64,000 bases of DNA from Kangiella profundi (GCF_002838765.1 NZ_CP025120.1:1178001-1242000); one strand, 5' to 3'. Numbered from the stretch's first letter, positions 20,134 to 31,069 are shown. Notes: generated by a model from the sequence alone, not told the origin. Translations and numbers: made by a program.

Positions 20134-22947
20134 TTACGAATCACTCAAAGAGCTGGTTTTAGCTGCTGGGCTGTTGCTGTGCTTATCACTATTGTCTTCA
20201 ATGTTAGAAGTGATAACGTCACTATCTGAGAATTGATAAGGCTTTGGAGTGAATGTTGCAGATACCACTGTATCTGTAGTTACAGCTTTTGCCATTGGCG
20301 CTGAAGCATGAGTGGATTCATGTTTCTTAGCAACCAACTTTTCAGTTGATTGGCTAGAATCCGGCTCTGCTTCAGATGCATTAGTTTTGTCAATATTATC
20401 ATCTTTAGAAGATGGTTCAGTCTTATTAGCTTCTTGCTGGCTGCCAGAGTTTGATTGAGGTTTCTCATTTGCTACTTCAACATCTTTATTCACAAATGGC
20501 TCAACTGTTTCTACATCTAGTTTTTTTGCAGTCGGCTCAGCTTTTACTTGCTCAGGTGCTGCTTGAGGCTTAGCTGAAGTAGACTGCTCAATACTCGAGT
20601 CATTTGCTGCCTGTTGTGCAGGAGCACTTGATTCTACTTTGCCAGACTTTTTGTCTTTTGAGTAACCCATAACCTCAGTAATACTGCGCTCCAAGGATTT
20701 ATGGGCTTTATAAACCATAATGTCTTCTGCTTGAGCTTTACTCTTAGGAGTGCGTTCTTTTGCAGGTTTCTCATTACCAGTTTTACCTTGCTTTGCAGCC
20801 GGCTTGCTCTCCGCAAATTCAGCCTGAGCTTGTTTACCCTTTATAGCTGAACGAACTGAAGGCTTTTTCTGCTGTTGAGCTTGCTCTTTGTTAGGAGCTG
20901 ATTGTTGCTCCTGAGCCTGCTTATTACCTTGCTGAGCTTCAGCCATACGCTCTGCACGTGTTTTACGTGGTGGACGCTTAGCTTCTTGCTGTTGCTCTTG
21001 TTTCTGTCCATGCTTCTGCTCTTGTTTCTGAGCGGCCTGTTGCTTTCTTTGTGGCTTGTCATGCTGTTTCTTCTGTGTGCGACCACCAGATTTCTGTTGC
21101 GGCTTATCTTTATCATCCCGCTGATCTTGCTGCTGATTGCGGTTTTGATTACGACCTTTCTGGTTGTTACGCTTTTTGCCCTGATAGCGATTGTTACGGC
21201 CACGATTATTGCGGTCGTATTTACCACGGTTATTTTGTGATTTCTTGCCTTTCTTTTTCTTATCTTTATCGTCGCCGAACAAAGCGTTCCAAAGTCTTTT
21301 TAACAGACCAGGCTTTTTCTTCTTAGCTGGTTTGCTTGGTGCTGGCGGTGGAGTCGTTGGTTTAACGCCTTTTAGTGCTGGCTGATCACTTGCAGGAGCA
21401 GCTTGAGTGCTGCTTCTTACAAGTTCAATCTGAGGAGCATCGCCAATTAGACTATAACTGGCATCTTCTAATGTTTCTCCAGCCTTAACGCGCAACACTT
21501 CATAATGAGGCGTTTCCAGGTAAGGGTTTGGAACCACAACCAGGCGAACTTTTTGACGCTTCTCGATTTGCTCTATTTTTCGACGCTTTTCATTCAACAG
21601 GAATGTTGCAACTTCTACTGGAACTAGAGCCTGAACTTCTGCGGTAGACTCTTTCATCGCTTCGTCTTCCATTAAGCGAAGAATAGAAAGGGCCAGTGAA
21701 TCAGTACCACGAATAACACCCGAGCCGGTACAACGCGGACAGACGTGTTGGCTTGACTCTTCTAATGAAGGACGCAAGCGTTGACGAGACATTTCTAGCA
21801 AACCAAAGCGAGAAATACGGCCAATCTGAATTCTTGCACGATCACGAGCAACAGATTCTTTTAGGACACGCTCAACTTCACGTTGATTGCGTGGCGGGCC
21901 CATGTCAATAAAGTCGATAACAATCAAGCCACCAATATCACGCAGACGTAATTGGCGGGCTATTTCTTCGGCGGCTTCTACGTTTGTGTGCAACGCAGTT
22001 TCTTCAATATCACCACCCTTGGTTGCGCGGGCAGAGTTAATATCGATTGATAATAGAGCTTCAGTCTGGTCAAAGACTACAGAACCACCTGATGGCAGTC
22101 TAACTTCGCGTTGGAAGGCGCTTTCGATCTGGCTTTCTACCTGATAGCGATTAAATAATGGGATTTCGTCGCGATATAGCTTAACTTTGTTTACAAAATC
22201 AGGACGCTGATACTGTAGTTCAGTTTTTACACGCTCATAGACTTCCTGGCGATCAATGATGATTTCACCAATATCAGGACGCAAATAGTCGCGGATCGCT
22301 CGAGTGATAACGTCCGACTCCTGAGTAATTAAGAAAGGAGCAGGGCGAGTGCCAGCAACTTGTTTAATGCCATTCCAGGTATCAATAAGGTAGTTGAAAT
22401 CGTATTGGATTTCTTCAAGGCTTTTGCCAATACCAGCGGTACGAACGATGCAGCCCATACCGTTTGGTACAGGAAGCTGGCTCATAACCTGCTTAAGTTC
22501 AGCGCGCTCTTCGCCTTCGATACGGCGCGAAATACCGCCAGCGCGAGGATTATTTGGCATTAGTACCAGGTAACTTCCGGCCAGACTGATTGAGGTGGTT
22601 AAGGCTGCGCCTTTATTGCCACGCTCTTCTTTATCAATCTGAACGATGATTTCCTGGCCTTCTTTAAGGGCATCTTTAATGGTAGGGCGGCCACGCGAAG
22701 GGGCGTTGTGCATATACTCGCGGGCAACTTCTTTCAGTGGTAGGAAGCCATGACGTTCTGCGCCATAGTCAACAAAAGCGGCTTCAAGGCTTGGCTCGAT
22801 TCGAGTGACCTTACCTTTGTAAATGTTACCTTTTTTCTGTTCTCTTCCTGCCAGTTCGATATCTAAATCATACAAACGCTGGCCATCAACCAGCGCAACA
22901 CGCAACTCTTCATGATGATTCGTTGCGTTAATCAACATACGTCTCAT
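20134..22947 (-). CDS. rne: Ribonuclease E
   Basis: Essential endoribonuclease of mRNA decay and rRNA/tRNA processing, and scaffold of the degradosome. The 937 residues start with canonical MRRMLINA. The catalytic half (1 to about 515) holds the S1 domain, the 5'-sensor/RNase H-like region and the DNase I-like region with VIDFIDM, followed by the zinc-link CPRCTGSG near 404. The C-terminal half (about 530-937) is low-complexity. It is first basic and Gln/Lys/Arg-rich with a likely RNA-binding stretch (about 560-680), then acidic and Ser/Glu-rich. This matches the disordered scaffold half. It is transcribed alone from a long leader. Confidence 0.97.
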   Translation of the reverse strand: MRRMLINATNHHEELRVALVDGQRLYDLDIELAGREQKKGNIYKGKVTRIEPSLEAAFVDYGAERHGFLPLKEVAREYMHNAPSRGRPTIKDALKEGQEIIVQIDKEERGNKGAALTTSISLAGSYLVLMPNNPRAGGISRRIEGEERAELKQVMSQLPVPNGMGCIVRTAGIGKSLEEIQYDFNYLIDTWNGIKQVAGTRPAPFLITQESDVITRAIRDYLRPDIGEIIIDRQEVYERVKTELQYQRPDFVNKVKLYRDEIPLFNRYQVESQIESAFQREVRLPSGGSVVFDQTEALLSIDINSARATKGGDIEETALHTNVEAAEEIARQLRLRDIGGLIVIDFIDMGPPRNQREVERVLKESVARDRARIQIGRISRFGLLEMSRQRLRPSLEESSQHVCPRCTGSGVIRGTDSLALSILRLMEDEAMKESTAEVQALVPVEVATFLLNEKRRKIEQIEKRQKVRLVVVPNPYLETPHYEVLRVKAGETLEDASYSLIGDAPQIELVRSSTQAAPASDQPALKGVKPTTPPPAPSKPAKKKKPGLLKRLWNALFGDDKDKKKKGKKSQNNRGKYDRNNRGRNNRYQGKKRNNQKGRNQNRNQQQDQRDDKDKPQQKSGGRTQKKQHDKPQRKQQAAQKQEQKHGQKQEQQQEAKRPPRKTRAERMAEAQQGNKQAQEQQSAPNKEQAQQQKKPSVRSAIKGKQAQAEFAESKPAAKQGKTGNEKPAKERTPKSKAQAEDIMVYKAHKSLERSITEVMGYSKDKKSGKVESSAPAQQAANDSSIEQSTSAKPQAAPEQVKAEPTAKKLDVETVEPFVNKDVEVANEKPQSNSGSQQEANKTEPSSKDDNIDKTNASEAEPDSSQSTEKLVAKKHESTHASAPMAKAVTTDTVVSATFTPKPYQFSDSDVITSNIEDNSDKHSNSPAAKTSSLSDS

Positions 22948-23547
22948 TTGTTATTAACTCTCAATTTCTGCGGACACAGGAAGAGTTAGCAAGAATATTA
23001 GGAATAGGGATTAAAAACCCTACAAGTCTTTAAAAACTAGGGGTTTTTATTGTGAGTTTCTGTAAGTTCAGTATCTTAAACTGCCTTTTCATCACTAATT
23101 TGACTGTTAAACCTATTGATTTCCTGTTTGGCTATTCCACGTCTTACCGCTTTTTGTGCGCGAAAGAAGCCAAACTAACCGAGTAACGTGAACGTTTATT
23201 CTTTATAAACGATATTATTGCTACTCTACAATTCTGCTATTTTCCGGTGACCGGCTTTATAAAATCATTTCAACTTTTAAGGTATTTCCGCTTTTGCGCT
23301 GATCCTCTCTTTTTTTAGAGCAGTCAAACGTTATGCGCGGATAAAATACCTACATATAAGGTGTTGTTTGCTTCCTTTTGCCTTAATAGTCTATTTGTAA
23401 AAGACTCTAGCTTTGCTAGCTTTAAGGTGGAAGGAGCGACACCAAGCGCTCTTTCGGAGCATATAGCTCAGTTCGGCATTATAGACCGCTTATATATACA
23501 GGGCAATCTTTTGTTGATTTAAGCTATTGATTTGACGTGTTTTCAGG
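22948..23547. other. rne-rluC divergent spacer with rne leader hairpins
   Basis: A 600-bp non-coding region with no credible gene. On the rne side, the plus-strand sequence AAAAACCCTA (23013-23022) can pair with TAGGGGTTTTT (23038-23048, one bulged G). The same CCCTA can instead pair with TAGGG at 23005-23009. In the rne transcript these are mutually exclusive hairpins about 60-100 nt before the start codon. E. coli rne has a long autoregulatory leader, so a similar role is plausible. A tRNA-like string at 23458-23480 was examined and rejected. Confidence 0.5.
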
Positions 23548-23561
23548 TATAGTTGCGCCCG
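23548..23561 (+). promoter_or_regulatory. Candidate rluC promoter -10 with GC-rich discriminator
   Basis: TATAGT (23548-23553) is followed by TGCGCCCG and then the ATG at 23562. A start site nine bases after the -10 would coincide with the A of the ATG. The -35 is poor (TATTGA, 17-bp spacing). The layout matches that in front of yceD. Confidence 0.4.
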
Positions 23562-24512
23562 ATGAACAATGAATCCCGTCCAAAAGTCCAATTTGTTGAA
23601 GTGCAGACTGAAGAAGCCGGTCAGCGCATCGATAACTTTTTATTAAAAAAACTCAAAGGCGTTCCTAAATCCCGTATCTATAAAATGCTCAGAAAGGGCG
23701 AGGTTCGTGTCAATAAAGGGCGCGTTAAAGCCGAATATAAGATTGAAGAGGGCGACTCAGTTCGGATTCCTCCGGTTAAAACGACCAATACCGAAACGGA
23801 AGTTCCTGTAAATCTGAATGTTGTTCAGGACCTGGAAAATGCCATTTTGTATGAAGATAAACGATTAATAGTTTTGAATAAGCCGCATGGCATGGCTGTA
23901 CATGGCGGCAGTGGCATGAGTTTCGGGGTTATCGAAGCGCTTAGAGCTTTAAGGCCAGAGGCTCCATTTCTTGAGTTAGTTCATAGACTTGACCGCGATA
24001 CCTCAGGTTGTCTGTTAATTGCTAAAAAGCGAAGCACGCTGCGCTTTTTGCACGAACAACTGCAAAAAAAGCTCATGAGTAAACAATATTGGGCTTTAGT
24101 CGAAGGAAAGTGGCCTGCCAAGCTCAAGCATATTGATTATCCTTTGGCAAAACATCATTTAAAGTCAGGCGAGCGAATTGTTAGGGTCACCGAAGGTGGT
24201 AAACCATCTTTGACTTCATTCAGCGTAGTCGAGAACCTTAAAGACTATACTCTGGTATCAGCGGAGCCAGTGACTGGTCGAACTCACCAAATCCGTGTTC
24301 ATGCCCAGCAGGCCGGCCACCCTCTAGTAGGTGATCCCAAGTATGGAACTGATGAGATAACTGAGAAGTTTAAGCAACAAGGTTTATCTGGGCGTTTGTT
24401 TCTACATGCCTATTCGTTGACTTTCAAAGTGACCCCGGAAGATAAGGCTATTAAGGTAGAGGCCCCTTTACCCCAAGATTTACAGCAAACGTTGGAGTAC
24501 TTACGTCGATGA
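23562..24512 (+). CDS. rluC: 23S rRNA pseudouridine synthase RluC
   Basis: Makes pseudouridines in 23S rRNA (positions 955, 2504 and 2580 in E. coli). About 316 residues. An N-terminal S4 RNA-binding domain (SRIYKMLRKGEVRVNKGR, about 35-55) is followed by the RluA-type catalytic domain with HRLDRDTSG, whose first Asp is the nucleophile, and later TGRTHQIRVHAQ. The ATG at 23562 is chosen over the in-frame TTG at 23553, which overlaps the candidate -10. It is divergent from rne, as in many gammaproteobacteria, and overlaps the next gene by 4 bp. Confidence 0.93.
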   Translation: MNNESRPKVQFVEVQTEEAGQRIDNFLLKKLKGVPKSRIYKMLRKGEVRVNKGRVKAEYKIEEGDSVRIPPVKTTNTETEVPVNLNVVQDLENAILYEDKRLIVLNKPHGMAVHGGSGMSFGVIEALRALRPEAPFLELVHRLDRDTSGCLLIAKKRSTLRFLHEQLQKKLMSKQYWALVEGKWPAKLKHIDYPLAKHHLKSGERIVRVTEGGKPSLTSFSVVENLKDYTLVSAEPVTGRTHQIRVHAQQAGHPLVGDPKYGTDEITEKFKQQGLSGRLFLHAYSLTFKVTPEDKAIKVEAPLPQDLQQTLEYLRR

Positions 24513-25156
24513 TATCAAAGCAAACCCGATTAATTGTTTTTGACTGGGATGGCACTTTGATGGATTCAACAGGACGAATTGTTTCAGCGATGCAGACCAC
24601 TGCCACCAACCTAAAGCTACCGATTCCCTCTGTTGATGATGTGCGCGGGATAATTGGCTTAAACCTGACAGAATGCTACAAACGCTTATTCCCCGAAGTC
24701 GACGATCACGATTGGATCACTAAAGAATATCGTTATCAATATGTGGAAGGTGACCCAACGCCAAGCCCGCTATTTGAAGGAACCGCAGAAACTCTTGAAC
24801 ATTTAAAAAGCAATGGTCATTTACTTGCAGTAGCAACAGGCAAGGCAAGAGAAGGTCTTGACCGCGTCTTAAATGATTCTGGATTGAAGTCGATATTTGA
24901 TCTGACTATCGCCAGCGATGAAGCCCATGGTAAGCCCCACCCTGAAATGCTCAATAAATTAATGTCGCACACCAAAACAAGCCCTGAGCAATCTATTATG
25001 GTTGGTGATACGACATTTGATCTGGAAATGGCTAAAAAGGCTGGAATGCCGAGTATCGGCGTAAGCTTCGGGGCCCACACCATTGAGATGTTACGAACTT
25101 GTCAGCCACAGGCTATTATTGATGATATCCGTCAGCTTAAAGGTAGATTATCCTAA
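24509..25156 (+). CDS. HAD-superfamily phosphatase (Gph-like)
   Basis: A 215-residue haloacid-dehalogenase hydrolase. Motif I is FDWDGTLMDS (nucleophile Asp and +2 Asp, near residue 11). Motif II is the AVATGK segment near 110. Motif III Lys is in HGKPHPEML and motif IV is MVGDTTFDLEMA. The helical cap after motif I puts it in subfamily IA, with phosphoglycolate phosphatases. It overlaps the rluC stop (ATGA), so it is translationally coupled. The physiological substrate is not evident. Confidence 0.88.
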   Translation: MISKQTRLIVFDWDGTLMDSTGRIVSAMQTTATNLKLPIPSVDDVRGIIGLNLTECYKRLFPEVDDHDWITKEYRYQYVEGDPTPSPLFEGTAETLEHLKSNGHLLAVATGKAREGLDRVLNDSGLKSIFDLTIASDEAHGKPHPEMLNKLMSHTKTSPEQSIMVGDTTFDLEMAKKAGMPSIGVSFGAHTIEMLRTCQPQAIIDDIRQLKGRLS

Positions 25157-25323
25157 AATCTCTTAGCTTGAAGTTTGCTGTCAAGTTGTTTTACAAAGCT
25201 CCTGTCCATATACACAATAGTTATAAGAAATCCTTGTTCTGCATCTCAAATTCTATTGCTGTATAAAAATAAGCCAGTACAATGCGCATTTGCATAGAAT
25301 CATAAATAAATTTTGGATGCGCG

Positions 25324-27852
25324 TTGATAACAAAACTAGTACTTATACTGGTAGCTAATTCCTTTATCCTATTTCCAGCTCATGGCTTTCAGGCTCAGCA
25401 ACAAGCGCTGACTGCTGATTCTACTGACGAAACAGCAAAAGGGAATACTGCTTCTGATGAATTCAATAATGACTTGTCGATTGATTTAGTCGAACAAGAT
25501 TATGACCTATGGGCATCTGAAGTTAAGTCAGAATTCCCAGACCTCACTGATAGAGCAGCTATCTATCGAAGAGCCCTCAACCAATTCCCAAAACACCGTA
25601 AATTGCAGGCTGACTATGTCACTGTACTGACCTGGAATAGCCAGTTTAGTGATGCACTTTCCTATTACTCAAGTCAGCTGCTTAATCAGCAACTGCCTCA
25701 TTATGCCTTAAACGCGGTAGCTATATCTGCCCGCGAAACCGGCAATTATGCGCTTTCTAAAAAGCTCTATTTACAAATATTAGAAGATGACCCTCAATAC
25801 TATGACGCTATTTTAGGCTTGTCTGCTGTTGCCATTCGTGAGAATAATTTCGTTCAGGCAGAAGCTTATATTCAGAAGGTATTTGCTGTTGAGCCTGAGA
25901 ATGAGGAGGGATTATCTTTATTAGCATTTCTATATAACCAACAAAATAACAAAACCCTGGAGAAGGTTTCAGTTTACGACAAAATGCTGGAGCTGGCGCA
26001 AGACGACCAAGAAATTACTCGTCTTAAAACGCTGAATTTGCTTGAGCTTGGTTTGATTGCTCCTGCAAAACAAGCAATGGAAAGTTCGCCAGAACTATAC
26101 CTTACAGAAGACTGGATTAAGCTTAGAGCTGCGCAAAATACTAAATCTATTCGTCGAATTGCCAATGATGGCCGCTCTCTTGAGAATGAAGAGTTGGTTA
26201 ATAAAGCATTTCATAACAACGATGAGTACCTGAATCTGTTGCAAGCTAGCGACTCGAGTACGGACAAGCAATTAGCATATGCATACGCTGATAGAGTTCT
26301 ACTGCTGAATGCGCTCACACGACACAAGGAAGTTATTAGTCTCGCTCAACAGCAGAATCATCTAGTTCCTCAGATGCCAGATCATGGAGTACTTTCAATT
26401 GCTGAATCTTACCTTGCAGAGCAAGAGCCGGATAACGCATTGGATGTTATTGATAAAGGATTTAACAATAATCAGATCGCAGCCAGTAATAAAGATGCTT
26501 TGCAGTTAGCTTATTATGCCGCTTTAGATATTGGTGCACTCGTCACCGCTGAGGAATACCTACAGACACTTATCAGTCAAAGTCCAGCTTGGTTATATTC
26601 TGCTGACAAACAAATTAGAAAGCCAAATCCTGACTATCAGACTGTTGCTTTGATGCAGGCAATGCACAAAGCCTACACCAATGATTTAGAAGGTGCCGAG
26701 GATGCACTGCAGAAGTTATTGGCGGTTGCACCCAATAATAATGAGTACCGATACAATCTGGCGAATGTATTGCGATGGCGAGGATTTATTGCACGATCTA
26801 ACGAGCAACTTGATATTATCAAGGCTACAGATCCTGATTATCTGCCGCACCATATTTCTCGTGCCTATAATCTTATTGCTTATCGCCAGTTTCATGAAGC
26901 GAATCAATTAATCGAGCAGTTGCCTGAAAAAGAAATTAACAATTCTGTTAAGAGATTGATTGAAGATTATGATGTTGCTACTGATGCAACATTCTACGCA
27001 TCAACCTCTGGTGGTAACTCCAGCGGCTCACAATTTTCAAGCAACGACAGAAACTTTGAGCTGGCTGCCTACAGCCAATTATTTAATGACCATTGGCGTT
27101 TGCTTGCCAAATCACAAAACAACCAATCCAGTTTCTTCGGTGAAAAAGAAAACATACTGACAATTGGTGTAGGCGCTCAATACTTATCTAAGAATTTCAT
27201 ATCTGAGTTTGAGCTATTTAAAGTTGGTGAGCTTAATAGTGCTGAACTTGCCAGTCGCATAGAGTATTTCCATGATGACTATTTCAGCTTTAATGCTGGC
27301 TATCAGTCTTTTAATAAACAAACACCAGTCAGAGCATTTTATAGTGGCGTTAGCGCTGATCTAAAATCCTTGGGAGCGACTTATAGACATAGCGAAAAGC
27401 AAAGCTATTCAGTCAGTTGGCAACAGTCTAATTTTTCAGATGGTAACAAGCGTCAAACTTTTAGTATCTCTGGTTCCCAGAAATTGTATCAGTCATTCAA
27501 TCATCGATTTACCTTAAGCCAATATCTTTACCTTGAAGAAAACAGCGAAGATTCTGAGCGTCTTTATTTTAATCCAGAGTCAGCTCTTGGGTTTTCGCTC
27601 GCAGCAAACTATCAACAACAACTTTATAAATATTCTGACATATCTTTATGGCATGGAATCAGCCTGGAAATGGGCATATATGAACAAACAAATTTTGGTA
27701 GTGGAGAGATTTGGACCGCACGCTATTTACACCAGTGGCAGTTGAGTAAACGTAGCTTCTTAAACTACTCAATTGGTTATAAGCAACGTATTTACGACGG
27801 TCAAACAGAGTCTGGGCCTGATTATAATTTAAGTTATGGAGTGACTTTCTGA
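25324..27852 (+). CDS. pgaA: PNAG outer-membrane export porin PgaA
   Basis: Outer-membrane exporter of poly-beta-1,6-N-acetyl-D-glucosamine. The 842 residues begin with a signal peptide (about 1-22, ending PAHGF). A periplasmic TPR superhelix follows (about 60-500, repeats such as NYALSKKLYLQILEDDPQYYD). A C-terminal beta-barrel (about 540-842) has alternating aromatic strands and ends LSYGVTF with a terminal Phe. The start codon is TTG with only a weak GG upstream; the ATG at 25317 is out of frame. It heads pgaABCD with 1-bp and 8-bp overlaps downstream. Confidence 0.9.
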   Translation: MITKLVLILVANSFILFPAHGFQAQQQALTADSTDETAKGNTASDEFNNDLSIDLVEQDYDLWASEVKSEFPDLTDRAAIYRRALNQFPKHRKLQADYVTVLTWNSQFSDALSYYSSQLLNQQLPHYALNAVAISARETGNYALSKKLYLQILEDDPQYYDAILGLSAVAIRENNFVQAEAYIQKVFAVEPENEEGLSLLAFLYNQQNNKTLEKVSVYDKMLELAQDDQEITRLKTLNLLELGLIAPAKQAMESSPELYLTEDWIKLRAAQNTKSIRRIANDGRSLENEELVNKAFHNNDEYLNLLQASDSSTDKQLAYAYADRVLLLNALTRHKEVISLAQQQNHLVPQMPDHGVLSIAESYLAEQEPDNALDVIDKGFNNNQIAASNKDALQLAYYAALDIGALVTAEEYLQTLISQSPAWLYSADKQIRKPNPDYQTVALMQAMHKAYTNDLEGAEDALQKLLAVAPNNNEYRYNLANVLRWRGFIARSNEQLDIIKATDPDYLPHHISRAYNLIAYRQFHEANQLIEQLPEKEINNSVKRLIEDYDVATDATFYASTSGGNSSGSQFSSNDRNFELAAYSQLFNDHWRLLAKSQNNQSSFFGEKENILTIGVGAQYLSKNFISEFELFKVGELNSAELASRIEYFHDDYFSFNAGYQSFNKQTPVRAFYSGVSADLKSLGATYRHSEKQSYSVSWQQSNFSDGNKRQTFSISGSQKLYQSFNHRFTLSQYLYLEENSEDSERLYFNPESALGFSLAANYQQQLYKYSDISLWHGISLEMGIYEQTNFGSGEIWTARYLHQWQLSKRSFLNYSIGYKQRIYDGQTESGPDYNLSYGVTF

Positions 27853-29822
27853 TGCGACTGACTATTTATTTCTTATTGATATTTGCTTTACTTTTACCGT
27901 TACAGGTTTTAGGCAATAGCCAGTCTTATGAAAGGTTCTCAACTGAATCTGAAAGTGGATTCTTCGCCTTATGCTATCACGATGTTAAACCGTATTCTTT
28001 GTCCATGCACCAAGCAGATGAAGGTACCGTAACGACTCGACATTTAGTAGAGCATTTTGAATGGCTTAAGGACAATGGTTATACCGTAGTCAGCCTTGAT
28101 GAAGTTATTAAGGCTAAAAGTGAGCAAAAAGCTTTGCCTGAAAAAGCGGTTCTTCTGACCTTTGATGATGGATACCGAAGCTTTTATACCCAGATTTTTC
28201 CTTTATTAAAGCTCTATAACTATCCGGCAACCTTCGCCATTGTTACTAGCTGGATTGAAAGCTCAGAGGCAGTTAATTATGGTGGCATCAAAAAAGCTAC
28301 GGACGATTTTCTAACGTGGCAACAGATTCGAGAAATGCAACAGTCTGGCTTAATCGAGATTGCTTCTCATAGTCACGATATGCATCGCGGATTGCAAGCG
28401 AACCCGCAAGGGAATACTCAACCTGCTGCAGTTAGCAGAGAATTTTCAAGTGATGGTTATGAGACTGATTCGGAATTCGAGAAGCGAATCATTGATGATT
28501 TGCAAACCAGTTTTGATGTGATCAAACAGCAAACAGGTAAGGCTCCACGAGCTATTGTTTGGCCTTATGGTAGTTATTCTGAGTATACCTGGTCTCTTGC
28601 ACAGTCTATTGGATTTCAACAGTCTTTGGTTCTCGAGAAAGGTACAAACACTCTAACTAATAACCACATACAGCGTCACTTAGTTAGTGGTGATCCTTCC
28701 GATATCGAGTTGGGGCTTATTCTTGACCCATACAGTTATAAAGCACCTCATCGTGCGGTTCACATTGATCTCGATTATGTTTACGACCCTGATCCAGTTC
28801 AGCAGCATAAAAACTTGAGTTTATTGCTTGATCGAGTCAAAGCATTAAATGTCACACATGTTTATTTGCAGGCTTTTGCTGATCCGGATGGTGACGGAAA
28901 TGCTTCGGCTTTATATTTTCCGAATCGCCATTTACCCGTCAGAGCGGATTTATTTAATCGAGTTGCATGGCAACTTAAAACACGCTCCAACGTAAAAGTA
29001 TTGGCCTGGATGCCGGTAATGGCCTTTGATTTGGGAGCTGATGTTTACCAACGTCATGGTGTTAAAGCATTAACGAATTCTGGTGTTCAGCCTTCGGTAA
29101 ATAATTATCAGCGCCTTTCAATTTTTGATGAGACATCAAGACAGATTATCAAGGATATTTATCAGGACCTGGCTAAATACAGCCAATTTGCTGGCGTGCT
29201 TTTTCATGATGATGCATTTCTCTCTGACTTTGAGGATGTAGGTCCTGAGGCTCTTGCTTATTATCAATCCCAAGGTCTTGAGTTTGAATCAATACAAGAG
29301 CTTCGTTCGGAGCTATTGATAGACAAATGGACTGCAATTAAAACTCAAGCCTTAATCAATTTCACTCATGAACTTGCTGATATTATTCGACAGCATAATG
29401 GTGAAACCGTTACTGCCCGTAACATCTATGCCCAACCTGTTATGAAAACTGCCGCCAAGCGGTGGTTTGCTCAGGATCTTAACCTATTTACAGAGAATTA
29501 TGACTTCACTGCAGTCATGGCTATGCCATATATGGAGCAGGCAGTTGAGCCGCAATCATGGTTTATGGATTTATTGAAAAATATTAATAAGCAGGTCGGT
29601 AGGGACAAGGTGGTTATTGAGTTGCAGGCCTATGATTGGGCAAAAAATAAACCAGTCTCGAATACCATTCTGTTAGAACAAATTAAGCAAGCTTTATTGC
29701 AGGGCTTCATCAACATTGCTTACTATCCGGATGATTTTATTAATAACCACCCACAGTTAAAACAGATCATTCAAGGGGTCTCTACCAGTTCCTTCCCACA
29801 GAGGGAGACGGCTTATGAATGA
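27852..29822 (+). CDS. pgaB: PNAG N-deacetylase / glycoside hydrolase PgaB
   Basis: Partly deacetylates PNAG in the periplasm before export. The 656 residues (E. coli about 672) comprise a signal peptide (1 to about 22) and a polysaccharide deacetylase domain with LTFDDGYRSF (metal and catalytic Asp) and ASHSHDMH (metal His pair). From about residue 300 there is a GH153-like hydrolase domain with LQAFADPDGDG and acidic VLFHDDAFLSDFED. E. coli PgaB is a lipoprotein, but here the signal region (LQVLGNSQ) has no lipobox Cys, so it is probably soluble or anchored differently. It overlaps pgaA by one base and pgaC by eight. Confidence 0.93.
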   Translation: MRLTIYFLLIFALLLPLQVLGNSQSYERFSTESESGFFALCYHDVKPYSLSMHQADEGTVTTRHLVEHFEWLKDNGYTVVSLDEVIKAKSEQKALPEKAVLLTFDDGYRSFYTQIFPLLKLYNYPATFAIVTSWIESSEAVNYGGIKKATDDFLTWQQIREMQQSGLIEIASHSHDMHRGLQANPQGNTQPAAVSREFSSDGYETDSEFEKRIIDDLQTSFDVIKQQTGKAPRAIVWPYGSYSEYTWSLAQSIGFQQSLVLEKGTNTLTNNHIQRHLVSGDPSDIELGLILDPYSYKAPHRAVHIDLDYVYDPDPVQQHKNLSLLLDRVKALNVTHVYLQAFADPDGDGNASALYFPNRHLPVRADLFNRVAWQLKTRSNVKVLAWMPVMAFDLGADVYQRHGVKALTNSGVQPSVNNYQRLSIFDETSRQIIKDIYQDLAKYSQFAGVLFHDDAFLSDFEDVGPEALAYYQSQGLEFESIQELRSELLIDKWTAIKTQALINFTHELADIIRQHNGETVTARNIYAQPVMKTAAKRWFAQDLNLFTENYDFTAVMAMPYMEQAVEPQSWFMDLLKNINKQVGRDKVVIELQAYDWAKNKPVSNTILLEQIKQALLQGFINIAYYPDDFINNHPQLKQIIQGVSTSSFPQRETAYE

Positions 29823-31068
29823 TTTAATGCACTATATTTTCTCATTTGCTTTTTATTATCCATTATTCATGGCTTATGTATGGATGATTGGTGCAGTTTA
29901 TTATCGCTTTCACTGGGAGCATGCCGCCGGTAATTCATACCTTGAACCACCGGAATTAAAAAGTTATCCGGGCGTCAGCATTTTATTACCCTGTTTCAAT
30001 GAGGGTGAACTGGCTCGCGAGACAATTGAGCGTCTATTTGAACAGACTTATCCAAATTTTGAAGTGATCGCCGTGAATGATGGCAGCACTGATAACACTC
30101 GCGAAGTTCTGGATCAGCTCAGTGAGGAATTTGAAAACCTGAGAGTGATACACCTTGAGTCCAATCAGGGTAAAGCAACGGCCATGAATATGGGTGCTAT
30201 GCTTTCAAAGTTCGAGTACCTGGTTGGAATCGACGGCGATGCGATTCTTGAGCCACACGCAGTTCACTGGTTAGTAAGTCACTTTATTAATGATGGTGGA
30301 ACCAGGGTAGGGGCTGTGACAGGAAATCCAAGAGTACGAAATCGCTCGACATTATTGGGAAAAATTCAGGTTGGTGAGTTTTCCTCAATTATTGGATTAA
30401 TTAAACGTGCTCAGAGAATTTACGGGCGCATATTCACAGTTTCAGGTGTGGTGTCCGCATTTCGTAAATCCGCCTTGCATCGAATTGGTTATTGGACCAC
30501 AGACATGATTACTGAAGACATTGATGTCAGCTGGCGTCTGCAGCTCAATCATTGGGAAGTACGTTATGAACCGAATGCTTTGTGCTGGATCCTGATGCCA
30601 GAAACATTTGCAGGATTGTGGAGACAAAGGTTGCGTTGGGCGCAGGGCGGTATGGAAGTGTTTAAGCGTTACTTCAAACATCTATTCAAGTGGCGCAGTC
30701 GCCGGATGTGGATTGTTGCTGCTGAATACATTACCAGTGCTGTCTGGAGCTACGTAGTAGCGGCAATTTTTGTACTCTGGCTGTTAGGTCTTGTGATCAA
30801 TATTCCAGAACCATTTCATATAGGAACCATCATTCCAGGCTGGAATGGGGTTATGTTGGCTATGACCTGTTTAATGCAGTTTGCAGTTAGTTTGGCAATT
30901 GATAGCCCATACGATAAAGGGCTGGGCAAATATTACTACTGGATGATTTGGTACCCGCTAGTCTATTGGTTAATTAATGTTGTTACCGTCATCGTGGGTG
31001 TTCCGAAGGCGTTATTAAGGGAAGAGGGTATTCGGGCAACCTGGAAAAGTCCTGATCGAGGAATATGA
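29815..31068 (+). CDS. pgaC: PNAG synthase PgaC (family 2 glycosyltransferase)
   Basis: Inner-membrane processive synthase that polymerises GlcNAc from UDP-GlcNAc. In 417 residues it shows an N-terminal membrane helix (about 5-28). The GT2 domain has VNDGSTDN, GIDGDA (DxD-like), TEDIDVSW (catalytic TED) and QRLRWAQGG (the processive Q/RxxRW motif). C-terminal membrane segments lie at about 300-330, 345-365 and 375-400. Orthologues need PgaD and c-di-GMP for activity. Confidence 0.95.
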   Translation: MNDLMHYIFSFAFYYPLFMAYVWMIGAVYYRFHWEHAAGNSYLEPPELKSYPGVSILLPCFNEGELARETIERLFEQTYPNFEVIAVNDGSTDNTREVLDQLSEEFENLRVIHLESNQGKATAMNMGAMLSKFEYLVGIDGDAILEPHAVHWLVSHFINDGGTRVGAVTGNPRVRNRSTLLGKIQVGEFSSIIGLIKRAQRIYGRIFTVSGVVSAFRKSALHRIGYWTTDMITEDIDVSWRLQLNHWEVRYEPNALCWILMPETFAGLWRQRLRWAQGGMEVFKRYFKHLFKWRSRRMWIVAAEYITSAVWSYVVAAIFVLWLLGLVINIPEPFHIGTIIPGWNGVMLAMTCLMQFAVSLAIDSPYDKGLGKYYYWMIWYPLVYWLINVVTVIVGVPKALLREEGIRATWKSPDRGI

Positions 31069-31069
31069 T

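Noticed and set aside
23458..23510. tRNA-like string (GCATATAGCTCAGTTCGG)
   Set aside because: It recalls a D-arm, but the acceptor, anticodon and T arms cannot be folded from what follows.
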